Shown here: piece after piece, positions 31,967-40,079 of the stretch | How positions within the stretch are numbered: the first letter of the stretch is position 1 | Layout of the letters: each line of letters begins with the position of its first letter | NCBI RefSeq assembly: GCF_021602155.1 | Contig: NZ_BQHY01000010.1 | Coordinates: forward strand, 186,001 to 250,000 | Direction of reading: 5' to 3' | Source of the DNA: Pseudomonas parakoreensis | GTDB taxonomy: Bacteria > Pseudomonadota > Gammaproteobacteria > Pseudomonadales > Pseudomonadaceae | Length of the DNA stretch: 64,000 nucleotides | The notes under the pieces: generated by a model | Told to the model about the DNA's origin: nothing | The model's database searches: none | Seen by the model: only the letters and a program-made list of their open reading frames with translations | Program-made: the position numbers and the translations under genes

Positions 31967-33082
31967 ATGCGTTGTCGTCGTGGCTATATCAACCGGGGCA
32001 TCAACCTTGGCCTGCTCGCCTGTCTGGGCGTCACATTCGCTGCCAGTGCCGCCGACGCACCGAGCGTGCACGTCTACAACTGGTACGACTACATCGGCCC
32101 CACGACCCTGGCTGATTTCAAGCGCGACAGCGGTATTCAGCCGGTTTACGACACCTTCGACAGTGCCGAAGTGCTCGAAGGCAAACTGTTGACCAGCCGC
32201 AGCGGTTACGACGTGGTGGTGGCGAGCAACTTCAGCCTGCCGACGCTAATCAAGGCCGGCGCCCTCGCCCCGCTGCCGCGCGATCAACTGCCGGGCTGGA
32301 AGAATCTGGACAGCGATCTGCTGAGCAAACTGGCCAACAACGACCCCGGCAATCAATACGCCGTGCCTTATCTGTGGGGCACCAACGGCATCGGCTACAA
32401 CGTCGACAAGGTGCGCGCCGCGCTCGGCGACAAGGCGCCGCTGGATTCCTGGGATCTGGTATTCAAGGAAGAGAACCTCGCCAGGCTTGGTCAGTGCGGG
32501 GTGGCGATGCTCGACTCGCCATCGGAAATGCTCCCGGTGGCCCTGCACTACATCGGGTTGCCGCCCAACAGCACCAATCCCGAGGATTATCAGAAAGCCG
32601 AAGCGCTGCTGCTCAAGTTGCGCCCGCACATTGCCTACTTCAACTCGTCGAAATTCATCAGTGACCTGTCCAACGGCAACATCTGCGTGGCGGTGGGCTG
32701 GTCCGGGGCAATGCTCGAAGCCAAGACCAACGCCGAGCAGGCCAACAACGGTGTGAAGATCGCCTACAGCCTGCCCAAGGAAGGCGCGCCGGTGTGGTTC
32801 GACACGCTGGTGCTGCTCAAGGATGCGCCGAACCGCACTCAGGGCCTGGCGTTCATCGACTACCTGCTGCGCCCGGAAGTGATCGCGCCGGTCAGTGATC
32901 ACCTGTCGTACCCCAACGGCAACCGCGCCGCGACCCCGCTGGTGGCCGCAGCCACGCGGGATAACCCGGCGGTGTATCCGTCGGCGGCGGCGATGGCCAC
33001 GTTGTACACCCTGGAGCCGCTGCCCAAAGCCACCGAACGCGTGCGCACGCGGGTGTGGAGCAAGGTCAAGAACGGCCAGTAA
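31967..33082 (+). CDS. Polyamine ABC transporter substrate-binding protein (PotF/SpuD-like)
   Basis: 371 residues. An extended signal peptide (basic start RCRRG, hydrophobic GINLGLLACLGVTFAASA) is cut near residue 28. The mature protein begins VHVYNWYDYIGPTTLADF, the hallmark of PotF and SpuD. Ligand-region motifs include PYLWGTNGIGYN and VAVGWSGAMLEA. It would bind putrescine, spermidine or a similar amine in the periplasm. No permease or ATPase genes follow, so it either serves another transporter or acts in sensing. AGGAG lies 10 bases before the ATG. Confidence 0.9.
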   Translation: MRCRRGYINRGINLGLLACLGVTFAASAADAPSVHVYNWYDYIGPTTLADFKRDSGIQPVYDTFDSAEVLEGKLLTSRSGYDVVVASNFSLPTLIKAGALAPLPRDQLPGWKNLDSDLLSKLANNDPGNQYAVPYLWGTNGIGYNVDKVRAALGDKAPLDSWDLVFKEENLARLGQCGVAMLDSPSEMLPVALHYIGLPPNSTNPEDYQKAEALLLKLRPHIAYFNSSKFISDLSNGNICVAVGWSGAMLEAKTNAEQANNGVKIAYSLPKEGAPVWFDTLVLLKDAPNRTQGLAFIDYLLRPEVIAPVSDHLSYPNGNRAATPLVAAATRDNPAVYPSAAAMATLYTLEPLPKATERVRTRVWSKVKNGQ

Positions 33083-33095
33083 CCCAACCCATTTC

Positions 33096-33192
33096 CCCTG
33101 TGGGAGCGAGCTTGCTCGCGAATGCGTCGGGTCAGTCAACATCTCCTTTGAATGACACACCGCCTTCGCGGACAAGCCACGCTCCCACAGGG
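33096..33192. repeat. REP inverted pair, GAGCTTGCTC family
   Basis: CCCTGTGGGAGCGAGCTTGC and a diverged inverse (GACAAGCCACGCTCCCACAG) flank about 45 bp. It sits between the PotF-like and DmpA-like genes on the same strand, which may separate their expression. Confidence 0.8.
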
Positions 33193-33245
33193 TTTTGTGT
33201 TCAGCCCCACTCATTCATTTCTGCCTTGTTATAGAGAGACAACCC

Positions 33246-34364
33246 ATGAAACCCCGTGCCCGTGACCTCAACATCCGCATCGGCCAACTGCAACCCGGCC
33301 CGCTCAACGCCATCACCGATGTCCCCGGCGTGCGCGTCGGCCACAGTAACGTGCGTGGCTGCAGCGACGCCGGACGCGACATCTGCACCGGCGTCACCGT
33401 GATCGAACCGCGCCGTGGCTCAAGCAACCAGCAACCGTGTTTTGCCGGGGTGCATGTGCTTAATGGCAACGGCGATGCCACCGGCCTTGAGTGGATTCGC
33501 GAGGCCGGGCTGCTGACCAGTCCCATCGCCTTCACCAACACCCACAGCCTCGGCGTGGTGCGCGATGCACTGATTGCGCTGGACCGCCAACAGCAACCGG
33601 ACGACGGGCGCCTCTACTGGAACATGCCGGTGGTGCTGGAAACCTTCGATGGCTTGCTCAACGACATCAACGGTTTTCACGTCAAGCCCGAACATGTCGC
33701 CGAGGCGCTGAATTGCGCGCATGCCGGTGCCGTTGAAGAAGGCGCTGTCGGTGGCGGCAGCGGCATGATCTGCCATGAATTCAAGGGTGGGATCGGCAGC
33801 GCCTCACGGCGTTTGAGCAGCGCTCAGGGCGGCTGGACGGTGGGTGCGATCGTGCAGGCCAACCACGGCATTCGCAGCGAGTTGCGGGTCGACGGTTATC
33901 CGGTGGGCCGCTACATGGAGCAGGTCGATTCGCCGTTCCTGCGTGCCTCGCTGCCGCATCCAGGCATGGGTTCGATCGTGGTCTGCCTGGCCACTGACGC
34001 ACCGCTGCTGCCGCATCAATGTACGCGTCTGGCACAGCGCGCCAGCCTCGGCCTGGCCCGCAGCGGCGGTGGCAACGAGGACCACAGCGGCGACATCTTC
34101 ATCGCCTTCGCCACCGGCAACGAACAGGTGCCGCCTGCTGCCTACGAGGGCAAAGGTGCGCCGACCTGCGACGGCTTGCGCATGGTCAACAACGACCACA
34201 TCAGCGAGCTGTTCCTGGCCGCCACCGAAGCGGTCGAAGAAGCGATCATCAACGCCCTGCTCGCCAGCGAGAGCACCGAGGGCAACGGGCATGCAGTGCC
34301 GGGGCTGGACAAGGAAACACTGCTCGCCGCACTGGCCAAGGCCGGCTGGCCCGGATCACGCTAA
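33246..34364 (+). CDS. P1 family peptidase, DmpA-type aminopeptidase
   Basis: 372 residues from the ATG at 33246. The start ARDLNIRIGQLQPGPLNAIT, the signature TDVPGVRVGHSNV, the conserved SGMICHEFKGGIGSASR and the autoprocessing site GMGSIVV (cleavage predicted between Gly242 and Ser243, Ser243 becoming the nucleophile) all match DmpA/BapA Ntn-hydrolases. These cleave N-terminal D- or L-amino acids and beta-peptides. There is no signal peptide, so it is cytoplasmic. Lying beside an amine-binding protein and a LuxR regulator, it may degrade imported peptides or amides. Confidence 0.9.
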   Translation: MKPRARDLNIRIGQLQPGPLNAITDVPGVRVGHSNVRGCSDAGRDICTGVTVIEPRRGSSNQQPCFAGVHVLNGNGDATGLEWIREAGLLTSPIAFTNTHSLGVVRDALIALDRQQQPDDGRLYWNMPVVLETFDGLLNDINGFHVKPEHVAEALNCAHAGAVEEGAVGGGSGMICHEFKGGIGSASRRLSSAQGGWTVGAIVQANHGIRSELRVDGYPVGRYMEQVDSPFLRASLPHPGMGSIVVCLATDAPLLPHQCTRLAQRASLGLARSGGGNEDHSGDIFIAFATGNEQVPPAAYEGKGAPTCDGLRMVNNDHISELFLAATEAVEEAIINALLASESTEGNGHAVPGLDKETLLAALAKAGWPGSR

Positions 34365-34375
34365 CGCTACAAAAA

Positions 34376-34458
34376 CCTGTAGGAGCTGCGGCACGCTGCG
34401 ATCTTTTGACCTTGCTTTCAAAAAATCAAAAGATCGCAGCGTGCCGCAGCTCCTACAG
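34376..34458. repeat. Inverted repeat, CTGTAGGAGCTGCGGCACGCTGCGATC family
   Basis: Arms of about 36 bp that start CCTGTAGGAGCTGCGGCACG and end GCGTGCCGCAGCTCCTACAG form an almost perfect long hairpin. Same family as at 28.5 kb. Confidence 0.88.
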
Positions 34459-34470
34459 AGGGAGTCAGCG

Positions 34471-34614
34471 GTGCTCAACGACCACGTCATCATCCGCTTC
34501 GCGCTATATCAGGATTTCGACACGCGGTACTTGAGTCAGCCCCCGCGCGTTCCCATGATGAAGGTACACAGGCGCTTCACTCCTGAGCGCCTGCGTAGGG
34601 ATCGGGTGTTCTGA
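34471..34614 (+). CDS. Possible small basic protein, 47 residues
   Basis: A GTG preceded by GAGGGAG at 6 bases opens 47 codons ending in TGA: it begins LNDHVIIRFALYQDFDTRYL and ends FTPERLRRDRVF. The frame has Pseudomonas-like third positions and a ribosome binding site partly made by the end of the repeat just upstream. No family recognised. A chance frame is possible. Confidence 0.3.
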   Translation: MLNDHVIIRFALYQDFDTRYLSQPPRVPMMKVHRRFTPERLRRDRVF

Positions 34615-34683
34615 ACCCCAAATCAAGCCTGTTCCCTGTTTCATGCGCAGCTTGAGCCTCATGGGCTCTACTTCTCCCCATCA

Positions 34684-34707
34684 AAGAGCCTTGAGGCTCT
34701 TTTTTTG
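34684..34707. terminator. Bidirectional rho-independent terminator
   Basis: AAAGAGCC-TTGA-GGCTCTTT followed by TTTTTG on the plus strand, with A-rich DNA before it. The hairpin lies 20 bp after the minus-strand GNAT gene and can also end transcripts from the left. Confidence 0.8.
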
Positions 34708-34726
34708 TCCGTTTTTTGCCGCTGAC

Positions 34727-35413
34727 TCAGTGCAACGTCAGCCGCTGGCGCACGAATTCTTCAGTGTGCCGGGTGACCTGATCGAGATGCCGGTCGCGCT
34801 GTTTTTCGGCATCGAGCATCGCGCGCTTGCCGTTTTTCTGCAGCAGGTAGGTGTGGATCTGCTGCACTTCCAGCGAGCGGTAGATCGGTGTGGTGTCGAT
34901 AAAACCGCGCAGGCCGTTGCTGCGGTAATGCCGGGTGCTCATCAGCACCTGGGTTTCGCGAGCGCCGATCACCTCGAACCCCAGCGCTTCGAAATACGGC
35001 ACCTTGCCGACACTGCAGGTCAGTTCGGCATGCGGGTAACGGCTGACCATCTCGCCGATCATCGCCCGCGCCACACCCTGACGCCGATAGCCTTCGCGCA
35101 CGGCCATGTAGGCGACGCTGCACGCTTCCCAGTCGCCCTGCACCGGCAAGTACAAAAGGAAACCGGTGACCTGCTCCGGATCATCCTCAGCCGTCGCCAC
35201 CAACAACTCAACCTCGGTGCCCTTCTCGCCGTTCAGCGCCTCCAGATACAGATGCACCTCATAGCCGACCGCGTACTGATAGACGTTGTACAGCAGGTTG
35301 CTCGGGCCAAGACCGACCGCACTGATGTCGGTCAGGTAATCGACCACCAGTTGCAGAATCTGGCTGTTGACGCTTTCGGGGCATGGGGATTTGTAGTGGG
35401 TGATGCGTGGCAT
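34727..35413 (-). CDS. GNAT family N-acetyltransferase
   Basis: 228 residues from the ATG at 35413 (MPRITHYKSPCPESVNSQIL). The 60-residue open extension upstream lies in a repeat and was rejected. Acetyl-CoA motif A is VAYMAVREGYRRQGVARAMI (about 108-127), followed by CSVGKVPYFEALGFEVIGAR (motif B). The C-terminal ~60 residues (IYRSLEVQQIHTYLLQKNGK and HTEEFVRQRL) are a helical tail beyond the usual GNAT fold. The substrate is unknown. A terminator follows, so it is monocistronic. Confidence 0.8.
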   Translation of the reverse strand: MPRITHYKSPCPESVNSQILQLVVDYLTDISAVGLGPSNLLYNVYQYAVGYEVHLYLEALNGEKGTEVELLVATAEDDPEQVTGFLLYLPVQGDWEACSVAYMAVREGYRRQGVARAMIGEMVSRYPHAELTCSVGKVPYFEALGFEVIGARETQVLMSTRHYRSNGLRGFIDTTPIYRSLEVQQIHTYLLQKNGKRAMLDAEKQRDRHLDQVTRHTEEFVRQRLTLH

Positions 35414-35470
35414 GACGGGTGAACTCCGGCGAAAAACCGCGCCATCATACCCTGTCCCGACGCCTGCTCT

Positions 35471-35553
35471 GTGTAGGAGCTGCCAAGGGCTGCGATCTTT
35501 TGGCTTTATAGAAGCAAGATCAAAAGATCGCAGCCTGCGGCAGCTCCTACAGG
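35471..35553. repeat. Inverted repeat, TGTAGGAGCTGCC family
   Basis: Arms start TGTGTAGGAGCTGCCAAGGG and end CTGCGGCAGCTCCTACAGG, about 35 bp each with a few mismatches. Third-family element. Confidence 0.85.
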
Positions 35554-35669
35554 AAAGTGGTGGTTGAGCTGAAGAAAATTTCATCTGCCGCACAGCGGAT
35601 CTTTTGCCGATTTGGCGTCCAATTCTTCAGCTGCGTTCACTTTTTTCACGCAGGCCTTGAGGAGTTGTC

Positions 35670-35993
35670 ATGAGCGTGTTGCGTTCACTGTTCAAATGGC
35701 GAAAGACCCTGCTGCTGGTGCCGATGACGCTGGCGGCGCTGGCCAGTGCGCCAGCGTTTGCCCAGCAGGTGGTGATCGTCCAGCAAGCCCCACCGCCGAT
35801 GCGCATGGAAGTGATGCCCGGCGCGCGTCCCGGGTATGTCTGGGATCAGGGCCACTGGCGCTGGGAAGGACGCGGTTACGTGTGGATGCCCGGCCATTGG
35901 CAACCGGTGCGTCATGGTGCGCACTGGCGACCGGGGCACTGGCAGGCACGCGGGCCGAACTGGTTCTGGGTTGAAGGGCGCTGGGTGCGCTGA
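35670..35993 (+). CDS. YXWGXW repeat-containing exported protein
   Basis: 107 residues. A long-N-region signal peptide (LLLVPMTLAALASAPAFA) is cut before QQVVIVQQ. The mature protein is a string of Trp-rich units: PGYVWDQGHWRWEG, GYVWMPGHWQPVRHG, AHWRPGHWQARG and FWVEGRW. The family (PF12779) is periplasmic or surface-associated with no known function. GAGGAG precedes the ATG. The next gene encodes a lipoprotein with the same repeat, 41 bp downstream, so the two form an operon. Confidence 0.85.
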   Translation: MSVLRSLFKWRKTLLLVPMTLAALASAPAFAQQVVIVQQAPPPMRMEVMPGARPGYVWDQGHWRWEGRGYVWMPGHWQPVRHGAHWRPGHWQARGPNWFWVEGRWVR

Positions 35994-36034
35994 TTAGCCG
36001 TCGACCTGCACACTTCTTCTATAAGGAACAGCCC

Positions 36035-36247
36035 ATGTCCAGAAGCATTAAAGCCTTGCTCGCCACCGCACTGGTGGCGATCACCCTGTCCGGTTGCGTC
36101 GTCGAACCGGTCCGTCCGCACCGGCCACCGCCGCCAGTGGAAGTGGTGCCGGTGATGCCTGCGCCGGGCTATCACTGGGTCGCCGGTCATTACCGCTGGG
36201 GTGGCCATGAATGGCGCTGGGTGCCGGGACACTGGCGCGCCTATTAA
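36035..36247 (+). CDS. Small YXWGXW-repeat lipoprotein
   Basis: 70 residues. A signal peptide ends in lipobox ITLSGC (Cys near 21), so the protein is membrane-anchored. A Pro-rich linker (RPHRPPPPVEVVPVMPAPG) leads to one Trp-rich repeat region, YHWVAGHYRWGGHEWRWVPG. AAGGAA precedes the ATG. It pairs with the repeat protein upstream. No function is known. Confidence 0.82.
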   Translation: MSRSIKALLATALVAITLSGCVVEPVRPHRPPPPVEVVPVMPAPGYHWVAGHYRWGGHEWRWVPGHWRAY

Positions 36248-36262
36248 CCGCAACGGCTGGCG

Positions 36263-36823
36263 TCACTGCTGTGGCGCCACCACCTTGAAGGAAATGGCAA
36301 TGTCGTTGGACACGACGGTATCCGCCCACTCCCCCGCACCAAGTCCGAATTCGCTGCGTTTGAGCACCAGCTCGCCGTCGAAAATGCCGATCGCGCTGTC
36401 CGGCTTCAGCTCGACCGGCACTTGCACCTCGCGGGTAATGCCTTTGACGGTAAGCAGACCTGCGACCAGATAGCGGTTGTTCGCCACGCGGGTAAAACGG
36501 CTGGATACGAACACCGCCTCAGGAAAGCGCTGGGTGTCGAACCACGCCGGTTTCACCAGCTCGTTATTGGCGTCGTCGCTGCCGGCATTGATACTGGCCA
36601 GGTCGATGTGCAGCGTAGTGTGGGCGTTGGCGAGGTTGTCGCTGTCGAACTGCAGCGTCGCGTCGAACTTGCCGAAGGTGCCATAGACCTGGTCGCCGAA
36701 TTGCTTGTAAATGAAGCTGATCTTGCTGGCGGTAGTGTTAACGCGATTGTATTCAGCGGCCTGCGCGCAGGTCATGACGCACAGGCCGGTAAACAGTGCC
36801 ACAGCGGTGAATCGGGCACGCAT
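36263..36823 (-). CDS. YceI family periplasmic protein
   Basis: 186 residues from the ATG at 36823 with GGAG upstream. A signal peptide ends at QAAEYNRV. The lipocalin-like YceI fold shows ASKISFIYKQFGDQVYGTFG, DLASINAGSDDANNELVKPA, WFDTQRFPEAVFVSSRF and KGITREVQVPVEL. YceI proteins bind isoprenoid-like lipids in the periplasm. The last residues FKVVAPQQ are usual. It converges on the YXWGXW lipoprotein gene with 15 bp between stops. Confidence 0.92.
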   Translation of the reverse strand: MRARFTAVALFTGLCVMTCAQAAEYNRVNTTASKISFIYKQFGDQVYGTFGKFDATLQFDSDNLANAHTTLHIDLASINAGSDDANNELVKPAWFDTQRFPEAVFVSSRFTRVANNRYLVAGLLTVKGITREVQVPVELKPDSAIGIFDGELVLKRSEFGLGAGEWADTVVSNDIAISFKVVAPQQ

Positions 36824-36921
36824 GGGATTCTCCGGACAGGGCAAACCTTCGAGGCCTCGATTGACTTAAGCAAACAACCGGCAGTTGTGCCATGTCATCT
36901 GTCCGCCGGTGTGGCTCAGGC

Positions 36922-38280
36922 TCAGACCAGCCGCTCGATCTTCTGATGCTGCCAGACCAGTTTGTAATACAGGGTCTGCAATACCAGCATGCCCAGATAG
37001 GCCACCGGAAACGCCATCCACACCCCTTGCAAACCGTACTGCCCGTCCAGCCAGTAAGCCGCCGGCAGCTGCACGCCGACCACGCAGACAATGGCGATTG
37101 CCACCGGCACCAGCACCGTGCCGCTGGCACGCATGATGCCGCCGATGATCGCCTGGAAACCGAACACCAGCAGGCTCCACAACATGATATGCAGCAAGTG
37201 CTCGGCCATGGCCCGGGTCGAGTCTTCGGTCAGGAACAACCCCAGCAGCCAGTGCGACAACAGGTAGCCGAGCACAATCAGGCCACCGGTCAGGCACACG
37301 TTGATCAACAGCCCGGTGCGCAGGATCGCGGCCAGGCGCTGCAGGTGCCCGGCGCCGATGGCCTGGGCGCCAAGGATCGAGGCGGTGATGGCAATCGACA
37401 GCGCCGGAAACTGCACGTAGTTGACGATCTGCGTCACCGCGCCATACGCCGCCGTCGCCTGCGAGCCGTGCTGGTTGACCAGCGTCAGAATCACCAGCTC
37501 CGACAACGACAGCACGATCATCTGCACCCCGGTCGGCAGGCCGATGCGCAGCACTTTGCCCAGAATCGCCCCGTCCAGCCGCAGCGCGCCGAAGAACTCG
37601 CGGTCCGGTGCCAGCGGGTGTCCCTTGCGAATCAGACTCCAGGCCAGCCACGCCATCGCCGTCAGCGTACCGGCCAGACCGGCGAACGCCGCACTCTGAA
37701 TCCCCAGTTGCGGCAGACCCAGCCACCCGCGAATGAATGCCGGAGTCAGTGCCAGACCGACGACGGTTGACAGCAACAGCGCCAGCATCGGCGACAACGT
37801 GTCGCTCACCCCGCGCAACAACTGAGTGAACAGCACGTACACCAGCACAAAAGGCAAGGTCCACATCATCACTCGGGCATACGCCACCGCGTCGTCCAGC
37901 ACATCCGCCGGGGTCCCCAGCCCCTGCAAGGCCTGACGTGCGAACACACTGCCCAGCACCGCCGCCAGCAAACCGATCAACACGCCCAGCAACAAGGTTG
38001 CCCCGGCGATCGCCTTGACCATGTGCGCCTCACGCGCGCCCCACGCCTGCCCGATCAACACCCCGGCACCGGCACCCAACCCGATCACCAGTGCGATGAA
38101 GAAAAAGACGATCGGAAACATCCCCGATACCGCCGCCAGCGCCTGCGTACCGAGCATCTGCCCGATGTAGATGCTGTTGACCGTGCCCGACATCGATTGC
38201 AAAAAGTTGGACAACACCATCGGTGCGAGGAACAACAGGTAGGTTTGCCAGAGGGGTTTGCTGGTGGCGGGGGTTTGCAT
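36922..38280 (-). CDS. MATE family efflux transporter
   Basis: 452 residues with about 12 hydrophobic helices in two halves. MATE signatures are LAPMVLSNFLQSMSGTVNSI near the start, GVLIGQAWGAREAHMVKAIA, and in the second half ASILGAQAIGAGHLQRLAAI. It exports cationic drugs or metabolites with Na+ or H+ as the driving ion. The gene is monocistronic; the promoter lies in the gap shared with the chorismate mutase gene. Confidence 0.92.
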   Translation of the reverse strand: MQTPATSKPLWQTYLLFLAPMVLSNFLQSMSGTVNSIYIGQMLGTQALAAVSGMFPIVFFFIALVIGLGAGAGVLIGQAWGAREAHMVKAIAGATLLLGVLIGLLAAVLGSVFARQALQGLGTPADVLDDAVAYARVMMWTLPFVLVYVLFTQLLRGVSDTLSPMLALLLSTVVGLALTPAFIRGWLGLPQLGIQSAAFAGLAGTLTAMAWLAWSLIRKGHPLAPDREFFGALRLDGAILGKVLRIGLPTGVQMIVLSLSELVILTLVNQHGSQATAAYGAVTQIVNYVQFPALSIAITASILGAQAIGAGHLQRLAAILRTGLLINVCLTGGLIVLGYLLSHWLLGLFLTEDSTRAMAEHLLHIMLWSLLVFGFQAIIGGIMRASGTVLVPVAIAIVCVVGVQLPAAYWLDGQYGLQGVWMAFPVAYLGMLVLQTLYYKLVWQHQKIERLV

Positions 38281-38405
38281 TGAGGGTCCGTCTCGGGGTG
38301 GGAGATGCGGTGGATATTACGCTAGATGCGCGGGTTAAAGTCGGTCGACATCGGGTCGGCTCAAGGCTTAAATGGCGGCACACTCATTCTGGATCGCGCC
38401 CTGCC

Positions 38406-38975
38406 ATGCCCCTCCTGCGAAATGCTCTGACCTGCTCATTGCTGGCCCTTGTCAGCCACTCCGTCGCTGCCGCCCAGGCCCCTGCTCCGCTGGATTCGTT
38501 GCGCCCGTTGCTGACAACCCTGAACGAACGCCTGAACATCGGCGACCTCGTGGCCCTGACCAAATGGGACAGCGGCAAGCCGATTCAGGACAGCCCGCGC
38601 GAGGCCCAGGTCATTGCCAGTGCCCGCACGCTGGCCAGCGAACACAAGCTCGATCCCGAGGACGTGGCCCAGTTGATCGCCGCACAAATGGAAGCCAACA
38701 AACTGGTGCAATACGGTTTGCTGGCGCAATGGCAAGCGACAGGCCGCGCACCGGACACGCCACGACCGGATCTGGCAAAACAGATTCGCCCGCAACTGGA
38801 CGAACTGCAAAACCGCCTGCTGCGTCAGTACGCCGATTTCGCGCCGTATCGCCGCGACCCGAATTGCCCGGTCTGGCTGGCGAAGGCACGCCAGGGTCTG
38901 ACCCACGACGCACTGCATGAACTGGCCCTGACCCGTGCCACCGGGGAGCTGTGCATTCGGGCGCCGAAGCTTTAA
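38406..38975 (+). CDS. Periplasmic chorismate mutase (AroQ gamma type)
   Basis: 189 residues from the ATG at 38406. The signal peptide ends at VSHSVAAAQ. The all-helical AroQ domain includes LRPLLTTLNERLNIGDLVAL, KPIQDSPREAQVIASARTLA, DPEDVAQLIAAQMEANKLVQ and the late CysPro/Cys pair NCPVW and ELCIRAP, a likely disulfide as in secreted *AroQ. It converts chorismate to prephenate outside the cytoplasm; the purpose of this in pseudomonads is unsettled. An upstream ATG-initiated extension lies over the MATE promoter and was rejected. Confidence 0.88.
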   Translation: MPLLRNALTCSLLALVSHSVAAAQAPAPLDSLRPLLTTLNERLNIGDLVALTKWDSGKPIQDSPREAQVIASARTLASEHKLDPEDVAQLIAAQMEANKLVQYGLLAQWQATGRAPDTPRPDLAKQIRPQLDELQNRLLRQYADFAPYRRDPNCPVWLAKARQGLTHDALHELALTRATGELCIRAPKL

Positions 38976-39099
38976 ATCAGGGGTTCCGGCATACATCGCT
39001 GGCGTCGATAGTCACCATCACGTCAATGAAGTTCTCATAAAAAATCCGCGGCGTAACATCAGCTCCATACCAACCCAATACACCCCGGAGCACACGATC

Positions 39100-39579
39100 A
39101 TGAAACGCCAAACCATCCTCGGCATCGCTTTCTCAGTACTCGCAGTTAACGCTTTTGCAGCAGCCCCTGTTCACCAAATGGTCGCTGAAGGCGGCTCGGA
39201 CAAGTTGATCGAAAGCCGTCTGGCTGAAGGTGGCTCTGATCGTTTGCTGGAACGTCGTGTCGCTGAAGGTGGCGCGGATCGTCTGCTGGAACGCCGTGTA
39301 GCCGAAGGTGGTTCGGATCGTTTGCTGGAACGCCGTGTAGCCGAAGGTGGTTCGGATCGTCTGCAGGAACGCCGTGTAGCCGAAGGTGGTTCGGACCGTC
39401 TGCAGGAACGCCGCGTGGCTGAAGGTGGCTCGGATCGCTTGCTGGAACGTCGCGTTGCCGAAGGTGGCGCGGATCGCTTGCTGGAACGTCGCGTTGCCGA
39501 AGGTGGCGCGGATCGCTTGCTGGAACGTCGTGTCGCTGAAGGTGGCGCGGATCGGCTGATCGAGCGTCGCGTTGCTTGA
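39100..39579 (+). CDS. Exported protein of ten 13-residue tandem repeats (AEGG[S/A]DRLLERRV)
   Basis: 159 residues from the ATG at 39100 with GGAG 9 bases upstream. The signal peptide is KRQTILGIAFSVLAVNAFA, cut before APVHQM. The rest is ten near-identical units: VAEGGSDKLIESR, LAEGGSDRLLERR, then eight of VAEGG(S/A)DRL(L/Q/I)ERR, ending VA. Each unit is 39 bp and the DNA copies are nearly identical, so copy number can change by slippage. Charge is balanced within the unit, which suggests a repetitive helix or beta-solenoid in the periplasm or on the surface. Related Pseudomonas proteins carry unproven names. Function unknown. A terminator follows. Confidence 0.8.
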   Translation: MKRQTILGIAFSVLAVNAFAAAPVHQMVAEGGSDKLIESRLAEGGSDRLLERRVAEGGADRLLERRVAEGGSDRLLERRVAEGGSDRLQERRVAEGGSDRLQERRVAEGGSDRLLERRVAEGGADRLLERRVAEGGADRLLERRVAEGGADRLIERRVA

Positions 39580-39605
39580 GTCGATGTCTCTTCGCACAAA
39601 CCATG

Positions 39606-39636
39606 AAAAAGCCCGGCCTGATCAGCCGGGCTTTTG
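39606..39636. terminator. Rho-independent terminator between convergent genes
   Basis: AAAAAGCCCGGC-CTGATCA-GCCGGGCTTTTG: an 8-bp GC stem with A and T tracts on either side, usable from both directions. It ends the repeat-protein gene and the decayed gene that converges on it. Confidence 0.85.
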
Positions 39637-39650
39637 CGTTCAACCGCTGC

Positions 39651-39945
39651 TTATTGAGCATTTTTCAGCTTGACCACATCACCGGAAATTCTGGTGGTGT
39701 AACCGGTCAGCACCCACGCCCAGAATCAGTTTTCCTGAGCCTGGGTGTTGATCATGGCGTCACCGCCCTTGGCCTTGATCGCCGCTGTCTGCGCACGAAC
39801 GAAGCGGCGGTTCTGTTGAATCGGGATCACGCCGAACAGCAGCAGGCAGGTGGCCGTGGCTTCGCTGTGACCAATCACGGTGTATTGGCTGCTGTCGTAT
39901 TGTTTGATGTTCATCGGGGTGCCGGTGCAACCCGCCAGAACCCGA
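39651..39945 (-). pseudogene. Decayed TRL-like lipoprotein gene (in-frame stop, lost signal peptide)
   Basis: The minus strand reads VLAGCTGTPMNIKQYDSSQY, TVIGHSEATATCLLLFGVIP and VRAQTAAIKAKGGDAMINTQ, typical of TRL-like small lipoproteins. It then meets TGA at 39726 where homologues have Trp (ENW-FW), and continues in the same frame for 24 more codons (FWAWVLTGYTTRISGDVVKL) to TAA at 39651. Upstream of the lipobox Cys the signal peptide is missing and is replaced by unrelated DNA with a half repeat element. The gene therefore has two disabling lesions. Confidence 0.65.
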
Positions 39946-40008
39946 CATGACCCTGGCGGCAGAGTCGATCGAGCGCGGGCTGCTGATCGTTCCATTCGGC
40001 GAGCCAGA

Positions 40009-40042
40009 GGGCTGCCGCAGGCTGAGATCTTTTGCTTTGGGA
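40009..40042. repeat. Half copy of the CTGCCGCAGGCTGCGATC repeat family
   Basis: GGGCTGCCGCAGGCTGAGATCTTTTGC matches one arm of the third repeat family without a partner arm. It lies where the signal peptide of the decayed TRL-like gene should be. Confidence 0.5.
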
Positions 40043-40079
40043 AATCCAGGCCTGCCATTCGTCGCAAACCCGCCCTCAC

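Noticed and set aside
39172-39570. CRISPR-like regular repeats
   Set aside because: Units are contiguous 39-bp coding repeats without unique spacers, and no cas genes are present.
39133-39661. Three overlapping minus-strand frames across the repeat-protein gene
   Set aside because: The 39-bp repeats keep all frames open; only the plus frame has a ribosome binding site, signal peptide and terminator.
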